DNA from: Salinisphaera hydrothermalis C41B8
Lineage (GTDB): Bacteria; Pseudomonadota; Gammaproteobacteria; Nevskiales; Salinisphaeraceae
Length of the DNA stretch: 64,000 bases
Assembly (NCBI RefSeq): GCF_000732535.1
Contig: NZ_APNK01000001.1
Span: 248,001-312,000 of the forward strand
Reading direction: 5' to 3'
Part shown: positions 58,575 to 64,000 of the stretch, piece after piece
How positions within the stretch are numbered: the first letter of the stretch is position 1
Layout of the letters: each line of letters opens with the position of its first letter
The notes under the pieces: generated by a model
The model's database searches: none
Told to the model about the DNA's origin: nothing
The model's input: the letters and a program-made list of their open reading frames with translations, nothing else
Program-made: the position numbers and the translations under genes

Positions 58575-60032
58575 TCAACCCGCCGCATGCGACAGAGTCG
58601 CGAGACTCGCCAGCGATGACTTCTTGATTGCGACCATGCCGATCGCGAACGCGGCCATGGGGATGATCGCCAGTAAGGTGCTGATCCCGACGCCCAGACC
58701 CGTCACGGTGGTGAAGTTCGCCAGCACCAGATAGAGGATGAAAGCCAGCAGCGCCGTTGCGGCGACCGGCATCCAGCGGGTGGTGAGCGCCCGGCCCGGC
58801 GCCAGATGCGGCGCTTTGAAGAAGAAGGCCGCCGCCGCGATCGATGTCAGCAGCATGAGCATGACGATGCCGACGGTGGCGATGCCGGCCATGGAGCCGA
58901 ATACGCCGACCAGCGGACTCGCACCACTAATGGCACACAGGGCGACCAGCACGATGGCCGTGACGGTCTGCACCAGCGAGGAGATATGCGGCGAGCCGTG
59001 CCGCGAGTGGCTGGCGGCGAACGCGCGCGGCAGGATGCCGAAGTTGGCCAGCACGAACTGATAGCGCGCCACGATGTTGTGGAACGACAGGATGCAGGCC
59101 ATCAAGCTGGTCAGCAGCAGCAATTGCATGAGATCGGCCAACGCGTGGCCGGTGTAGAAGCGCGCGGTATCGAGCACCATGTTGCCGCCGTTGCCCAGAT
59201 ATTGGTTGGCGACCTGGCGCACCGTCGCGGGGCCCCAGGCATGCACCAGGCACCAACACGACACGGTGTAGAAGGCGCCGATGATCAGCACCGCCAGATA
59301 GGTCGCGCGCGGGATCGTCCGATTGGGGTCGCGTGCCTCGTCACGAAACACGGCGGTGGCCTCGAAGCCGATGAACCCGGTCACGCCGAACAGCACGGCG
59401 ATGCCGAACGGCCCGGCGCCGGCCGGTGCCGTAGGCGCATGCGCCAGGCTGCTCATGGCGCTGCCGGAAGGCTCGGCCACGATCGCGACGTTCATGATCA
59501 GAACCACGCTGATCTCGAGTATCAGTGCGACACCGAGCACTTTCGAGCTCAGCTCGATATGGCGATAACCCAGCGCGGCCACGGCGATCAGCGAGGCGGC
59601 TGCATACAGCCACCACGGCAATGCCGGCCCGCCCATGGCCACGACGGTGTCGTTGGCCGCCCAGCCAAAGAAGCCGTAGATGCCGAGCTGGATCGCGGTA
59701 TAGGTGATCAGCGCGACAAAGGCCGTGCCCTGCCCGGCACGCGCCCCGAGTCCCGTGCCGACATACGTGAAGAAGGCGCCCGCCTCTTTCACATACGGCG
59801 TCATCGCGACGAAGCCGACCGAGAAAATCAGCAAAACGATGGATGCGAAGATGAAGCCCAGCGGCGCGGCAGCCCCGTTGCCGAGCCCGATCGCCAGCGG
59901 CGTGTTGCCGCTGACCACGGTGAGCGGCGCGGCGGCGGCCACGACCATGAAGACCACCCCGGCGGTGCCGAGCTGACCGGACAGGCGATTCTTATCGCCC
60001 GGCGATGTGGTTGATGCATTGGCAGTTGTCAT
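58575..60032 (-). CDS. APC-family amino acid permease
   Basis: Amino acid-polyamine-organocation transporter of 485 residues with about twelve membrane segments. AAAAPLTVVSGNTPLAIGLG is the first helix region with the glycine-rich substrate motif; GFIGFEATAVFRDEARDPNRTIPRATY is the well conserved loop with Glu-Ala. Substrate unknown; the adjacent peptidase suggests it takes up the released amino acids or small peptides. Confidence 0.88.
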   Translation of the reverse strand: MTTANASTTSPGDKNRLSGQLGTAGVVFMVVAAAAPLTVVSGNTPLAIGLGNGAAAPLGFIFASIVLLIFSVGFVAMTPYVKEAGAFFTYVGTGLGARAGQGTAFVALITYTAIQLGIYGFFGWAANDTVVAMGGPALPWWLYAAASLIAVAALGYRHIELSSKVLGVALILEISVVLIMNVAIVAEPSGSAMSSLAHAPTAPAGAGPFGIAVLFGVTGFIGFEATAVFRDEARDPNRTIPRATYLAVLIIGAFYTVSCWCLVHAWGPATVRQVANQYLGNGGNMVLDTARFYTGHALADLMQLLLLTSLMACILSFHNIVARYQFVLANFGILPRAFAASHSRHGSPHISSLVQTVTAIVLVALCAISGASPLVGVFGSMAGIATVGIVMLMLLTSIAAAAFFFKAPHLAPGRALTTRWMPVAATALLAFILYLVLANFTTVTGLGVGISTLLAIIPMAAFAIGMVAIKKSSLASLATLSHAAG

Positions 60033-60091
60033 GATGATCCGAGTTCTCCTGGTTTGCCCTCACGAAACAGCCCGGCCCGCCGGGCACAGAA

Positions 60092-61204
60092 TCAAAGCCC
60101 GTCGACGTTCATCGCGATGCCCGCCCGGCGCAGCAAGGGCGCCAGACGATCGACATCCAGTGCCGGACACCAGCCGGCCGGTTTGTGCATGGCAGCCCCC
60201 TCGGCCATGAATAGGGCGTTGAGCACGGCTTCGTCGGTCGCCTGCACCGCCGCCATATAGAAGGGATCGAAATATTCGTTGTTCACGCAGCGCAGCTGCT
60301 GATGCGCGGGGGCGAGCTGCGGCAACGGCCCCTGATTGGCCGTGCTGAACGCCAGAAACATATCGCCGGAATCGTTGCCGCCCGGGCTGCCGGCCCGGCC
60401 GATGCCGAGCCCGGCGCGCTGGGCAAGACGCTTCAACTGGTGCGGCAGCATGGGCGCATCGGTGGCCACGATCGCGATGATCGAACCGCGCTCGCGATTG
60501 AGTTCGGCCGGTTCGTTGTCATCGACCAGCGCCTCGCCAACCGGCACGCCGCAAATCTGCAGCCAGTCGCGCTTGCCGTGATTGGCCTGGACCAACACGC
60601 CAACGGTGTACTGCTCATCGCCCACACGCACCCGGCGCGAGGCGGTCCCGGTCCCGCCCTTGAAGCCGTAGCAGATCATGCCGTTGCCGCCGCCGACGTT
60701 GCCCTCGGCGATCGCGCCGCCGGCTGCGGCATCAAGGGCGGCACGGGCGTGGTGCACGTCGACATGCTGGCCGTTGACATCGTTAAGCACGCCGTCGTAG
60801 GTCTCGGCCACCACCGGCATCGCCCACAGATGGTGCGCTTCGTAATGCGATGCATAGTGATCGAGCATCCAGCGCGTGGCCGCGTGGTGCACGATGCCCA
60901 CGCTATGCGAATTGGTCAGACAGACCGGGCCGACGAAGTAGCCGCCGTGCTCGATCCAGTGCGTGCCCGTAACTTCGCCGTTGCCATTGAGCGCATGAAA
61001 GCCGGCCCAGACCGGCATCGGCGTACCCGACCGACCGTGCGGCAGGATCGCCGTCACGCCGGTCTTGATTGGCCGGCCGTTGGCGGCCGTGCCGTCGAGG
61101 GTTTCATAGCCCACCAGAACCCCATCAACATCGGTTATGGCGTTGTTCGGGCCCGTGGCGCCGGCCAGCGGCAGGCCGAGATCACGTGCGCGGTTTCGAG
61201 TCAT
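60092..61204 (-). CDS. P1/S58-family aminopeptidase (DmpA/BapA-like)
   Basis: Self-cleaving N-terminal-nucleophile peptidase, 370 residues. The autoproteolysis site is Gly240-Ser241 in RGSIIAIVATDAP, leaving Ser as the N-terminal nucleophile of the small subunit. GNVGGGNGMICYGFKGGTGTASR and GSPGGNDSGD are family blocks. Relatives hydrolyse D-Ala-containing or beta-peptides from the N-terminus, so unusual peptides are likely substrates. The ATG at 61204 (MTRNRARDLG) matches family N-termini. Confidence 0.88.
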   Translation of the reverse strand: MTRNRARDLGLPLAGATGPNNAITDVDGVLVGYETLDGTAANGRPIKTGVTAILPHGRSGTPMPVWAGFHALNGNGEVTGTHWIEHGGYFVGPVCLTNSHSVGIVHHAATRWMLDHYASHYEAHHLWAMPVVAETYDGVLNDVNGQHVDVHHARAALDAAAGGAIAEGNVGGGNGMICYGFKGGTGTASRRVRVGDEQYTVGVLVQANHGKRDWLQICGVPVGEALVDDNEPAELNRERGSIIAIVATDAPMLPHQLKRLAQRAGLGIGRAGSPGGNDSGDMFLAFSTANQGPLPQLAPAHQQLRCVNNEYFDPFYMAAVQATDEAVLNALFMAEGAAMHKPAGWCPALDVDRLAPLLRRAGIAMNVDGL

Positions 61205-61423
61205 TCGCGAAAGCTCCGTTCGAACAGTGCGAGAATGGCCGGCATTGTCATTTGCCCATCGAGATATCGAATCGTCATGACGCGCCGCCTCCTCGCGGAT
61301 CACGGCCCCGTAGGGGCCACATCTTTCACCCGTCGCATTGATCGGCGAGACGACGAGTGATCCGGCTGTCAATCTAGACGCGCATGACATGCAAATACCA
61401 TAAGCAATTCGGATGCCATACGA

Positions 61424-62284
61424 ATGTCAAAGGCTGAGGAATCCTCGCTCCTGACTGAGCGCGTCGAGCAGCTCGAAGGCGGCCTGTCGCCGTCCGAGCG
61501 CACGCTCTACGCGACATTGCAGGCGAACCTGGAAAATCTGGCGTTCGAGACCGGGGCGAGCCTCGCGCAGAAGAGCGGCGTGAGCCCGAATACGGTGAGC
61601 CGCTTTCTGCGGCGACTCGGCTACAAGGGCTTGAACGGCCTCAAGGACGCGCTGCGCGACGACCTGCGTACGCGCTCGTTGCTTAACGCGACGCTGGTCG
61701 AACGCGTGGAGCACCAGCCCGCGGACCTGATGGGCCATCTCAACGCCGAGATCAACGCGCTCAAGGATTTCGCCGAGCAGCTCGGCGGCGCCCACTGGCG
61801 CACGATCGTGTCACGCGTGGCCGCAGCCGAGCGCGTCTTCGTCTCTGGTTTCCAGACCGTACGCGGCCTGGCCGAGGATTTCGCCAACCGGCTGGCGCTG
61901 GTCCGGCCCGGCGTCGAATTCATCGATCTCTACAGCGGCGTGCTCGGCCAGTGGATCGACAGCCGCGACGAGCGCTGTTGCGTGGTCCTGATCGATATCA
62001 CGCCCTATGCCGAAGCCGGCATCACTTTCGCCAACGACTGCCTCGCCAGCGAGACCGATCTGGTCGTCTTCAGCGACGAATACGGCATCGCCCGTTATAT
62101 CGACACGCCCTATATCGTCAGCATGAAGACCCAGACTGGGCTGATCCTGGAATCCACCGGCGGGCTGACGAGCGCGCTCAACGTACTGCTGCACTGCGTC
62201 GCGTCCGAGCACAAGACCGATCTGCGCGAGCGCATGGAGGCCTATCGCGCGCGCGTACAGAACCTCAGGCTGTATACGAAATAG
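61424..62284 (+). CDS. MurR/RpiR-family transcriptional regulator
   Basis: 286 residues: N-terminal HTH_6 domain (LAQKSGVSPNTVSRFLRRLGY) and a C-terminal SIS domain (ERVFVSGFQTVRGLAED, VVLIDITPYAEAGITF). SIS domains usually bind phosphosugars, but several amino-acid catabolic regulators also belong here. Divergent from the peptidase-permease unit, which it probably controls. ATTCG-N9-CGAAT spans its start region (61407-61425). Confidence 0.85.
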   Translation: MSKAEESSLLTERVEQLEGGLSPSERTLYATLQANLENLAFETGASLAQKSGVSPNTVSRFLRRLGYKGLNGLKDALRDDLRTRSLLNATLVERVEHQPADLMGHLNAEINALKDFAEQLGGAHWRTIVSRVAAAERVFVSGFQTVRGLAEDFANRLALVRPGVEFIDLYSGVLGQWIDSRDERCCVVLIDITPYAEAGITFANDCLASETDLVVFSDEYGIARYIDTPYIVSMKTQTGLILESTGGLTSALNVLLHCVASEHKTDLRERMEAYRARVQNLRLYTK

Positions 62285-63089
62285 CCGGCGCGGCGTTTTC
62301 GTCGAACGGATCGCCCGCGCCGCGCCGCAGCGCGCCCGGCGTGACGCCATGCACGCGGGCGAAGGCCTTGGTGAAGCTCGGCGCATCGGCGAACCCGGTC
62401 TCATGGGCGATGCGGGCGATGGCCGCACTCGTATTCAACAGCCGCTGGCGCGCCCACTGCAGGCGGCGTGCCAACACGGCCTGCTGAGGCGAAGCGTCAT
62501 AGCGCGCCCGGCACCACGCGTGCAGCGCCGATCCGCTCATGCCGAGATGCCGTTGAAGCTCGGCGTTGCTGGGCGGCGTGTCCAGCCGCGCATCGACCAG
62601 CGCCTCGAAGCGCGCGCGCTTGTCGTCGCGGGTCGGCTCAGCGTGGCCTGCGGCCAGCCGGTAAACCTGCACCGCCAGCATGGTCGCCCATTGATGCGCA
62701 ACCAGCCGGTCTGCATCCGGGCCCTGGGCCAGCTGGGCCGCGGCACAGCCGATCAACACGCGCAGCTCGCTCGGCATCGGGAGCGATCGCGGCGACTGCA
62801 ACATCTGCAGCAGACCGGCGCGTGGTTCGAGCTCCTGGATCTGGCGTACGGCCGCATCGTCTGGAAACAGATCAACGACCAACAGCCGGCTGTCGTCCGT
62901 ACGACCGGCGAAGAAATGCTCGGCGTCGGTCGGAACGATGCCGATATGATCGGTCGACACCTCGAATGCGCCGGCGGCCATCTCGCAGTGCACCGTGCCG
63001 CCCAGCCCGAACAACAGCTGCGCGAATGAATGCCTGTGTTCTCCGCTGCCCCGTCGAATCGGGTTCAATCGAGCCTGAGTCTGATTCAT
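62265..63089 (-). CDS. AraC-family transcriptional regulator
   Basis: 274 residues. N-terminal cupin-like sensing domain (HRHSFAQLLFGLGGTV), C-terminal double HTH (LQRHLGMSGSALHAWCRARY and IARIAHETGFADAPSFTKAF, RVHGVTPGALRR). Divergent from putA, as the AraC-type activator PruR is in pseudomonads, so proline-dependent control of putA is likely. It converges on the RpiR gene and overlaps its end by 20 nt. ATG at 63089 preferred. Confidence 0.85.
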   Translation of the reverse strand: MNQTQARLNPIRRGSGEHRHSFAQLLFGLGGTVHCEMAAGAFEVSTDHIGIVPTDAEHFFAGRTDDSRLLVVDLFPDDAAVRQIQELEPRAGLLQMLQSPRSLPMPSELRVLIGCAAAQLAQGPDADRLVAHQWATMLAVQVYRLAAGHAEPTRDDKRARFEALVDARLDTPPSNAELQRHLGMSGSALHAWCRARYDASPQQAVLARRLQWARQRLLNTSAAIARIAHETGFADAPSFTKAFARVHGVTPGALRRGAGDPFDENAAPAISYTA

Positions 63090-63325
63090 AAGCAATGGAT
63101 TCGGGCCCCGTATTTGCCACCCCATACGCGGCATTTCGGACAAGCGACGCACAAGATCGAACAACACGAGCGCCGCAAAGAACGCTAGGCTCGACGGTCG
63201 TGCGTCTGCAGCGGGCGTGGCCTGGGACGATCGTCAAACTGCCGGTCGCGGCCTTAACCGCTCGCGCTGCCGCACGATCGCCACCGATGGGTACGGGGCA
63301 GGATTTTTACCACGGGAGTCGCGCA

Positions 63326-64000
63326 ATGCAATGGTCAGCACCCAGAGTTTATGACGATCCGAGCTATCAGAACGTGCTCGCCACTTATCGCGCCGACGAG
63401 GCCGAACAAGTCTCCCGGCTGCTCGACATTGCGGCGCTGGATGAAAGCACCGCCAGCATGATCGAGGCCGATGCCGCCAAGCTGGTCGAAGTGGTGCGCG
63501 CCAAAGCCACCGAGGGCGGCGGCATCGATGCCTTCATGCAGGAATACGAGCTCTCCAGCGCCGAGGGCGTGGTGCTCATGTGCCTGGCCGAGGCCCTGCT
63601 GCGCATCCCCGATTCCGAAACCGTCGACAAGCTGATCGAGGACAAGATCGGCGGCTCGAACTGGGAATCGCATCTGGGCGAATCCAAGTCCTGGTTCGTC
63701 AACGCCTCGACCTGGGGCCTGATGATCTCCGGGCGCATGCTACGCCGCGAAGACCTGCCCGAGCGCAATTTCCGCAGCACCATGCGGCGCATGGTGCGCC
63801 GCTCCGGCGAACCGTTCATCCGTTCGGCCGTGCGTCGCGCCATGCGCGTAATGGGTCATCAGTTCGTCATGGGCCGCTCCATCGAGGAAGCCCTGCGCAA
63901 CGCGAAGTCCCTGGAGCGCCGCGGCTATTCTTATTCCTACGACATGCTGGGCGAAGCCGCGCGCACCGACGCCGACGCCCAGCGTTACTTCGACGACTAT
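63326..64000 (+). CDS. putA: Bifunctional proline dehydrogenase / P5C dehydrogenase, N-terminal part
   Basis: 225 codons before the window ends. MQWSAPRVYDDPSYQNVLATYRAD leads straight into the PutA dimerisation and PRODH arm, with LCLAEALLRIPD-like and DKIGGSNWESHLGESKSWFVN segments typical of PutA. No ribbon-helix-helix DNA-binding domain precedes it, so it is the non-repressor PutA type. GGGAG precedes the ATG. Whether the P5C dehydrogenase half is present cannot be seen. Confidence 0.88.
   Translation, partial: MQWSAPRVYDDPSYQNVLATYRADEAEQVSRLLDIAALDESTASMIEADAAKLVEVVRAKATEGGGIDAFMQEYELSSAEGVVLMCLAEALLRIPDSETVDKLIEDKIGGSNWESHLGESKSWFVNASTWGLMISGRMLRREDLPERNFRSTMRRMVRRSGEPFIRSAVRRAMRVMGHQFVMGRSIEEALRNAKSLERRGYSYSYDMLGEAARTDADAQRYFDDY

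Overview
This is a 64 kb, GC-rich stretch of a bacterial chromosome. It carries single-copy housekeeping genes in gammaproteobacterial order: fmt-def-LysM-dprA-smg-topA-tsaC-hemF, rpsU-yqeY-dnaG-rpoD-tRNA, tatABC with hisIE, and hisBHAF. With OxyR, HslR, a DUF3634 protein and a type IV pilin, this points to a free-living aerobic gammaproteobacterium with LPS (waaF). A deep, possibly halophilic lineage such as Salinisphaera is my guess from gene content; no rRNA is present to settle it. I see no prophage, CRISPR array, rRNA operon or transposase gene.

Layout. 1-9.1 kb: truncated ECF sigma factor, hemB-waaF-aroE, mntR, endonuclease V, a secreted helical protein, GST, DUF3634, hslR, a PH-like gene broken by a repeat element, pilin, dienelactone hydrolase. 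9.1-13.1 kb: phosphoribosyltransferase, zinc alcohol dehydrogenase, azurin, old yellow enzyme. 13.1-21.3 kb: a minus-strand urease locus, ureD-ureABC-ureEFG, followed by an NCS1 permease with a zinc-ribbon tail and a NixA-type nickel transporter. 21.5-24.9 kb: EF-hand secreted protein, tatABC, hisIE. 25.0-33.6 kb: trkA-trkH, TPR protein, thrB, dtd, hisBHAF, SIMPL protein. 33.7-37.1 kb: PfpI-like protein, then rsmB, fmt and def on the minus strand. 37.2-49.8 kb: LysM lipoprotein, dprA, smg, topA, tsaC-hemF, oxyR, slt, cca, folM. 49.8-56.8 kb: folK-folB-tsaD on the minus strand, then the macromolecular-synthesis operon and a CAU-anticodon tRNA. 57.1-64 kb: accessory catabolic genes (dehydrogenase, APC permease, P1/DmpA-type aminopeptidase, RpiR and AraC regulators) and the start of putA.

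The main unexplained structure is a dispersed family of short non-coding elements of about 160-280 bp. Their ends are inverted repeats resembling GGGCGTGTTGAGGTTTCG, they are usually flanked by TA, and the better copies share internal stem-loops. Eight intact, partial or related copies are visible (about 7.2, 8.3, 9.2, 22.4, 32.8, 40.0, 43.1 and 52.2 kb). One splits a small conserved gene downstream of the pilin, and removing the element plus a 2-bp duplication restores an open 108-codon frame. Others lie at the smg stop codon, in the tsaC leader and inside the rpsU-yqeY-dnaG operon. They look like MITEs moved by a transposase that is not in this window.

Functional links: urease genes sit with nickel uptake and a permease for a urea- or ureide-type solute; TsaC and TsaD (t6A), CCA transferase, Fmt/Def, Dtd and the tRNA serve translation; FolM/FolK/FolB serve folate synthesis; OxyR, GST, OYE and the PfpI protein suggest handling of oxidants and electrophiles. 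The end of the window looks devoted to amino acid or peptide catabolism. All assignments come from reading motifs and gene order; no database search was run.
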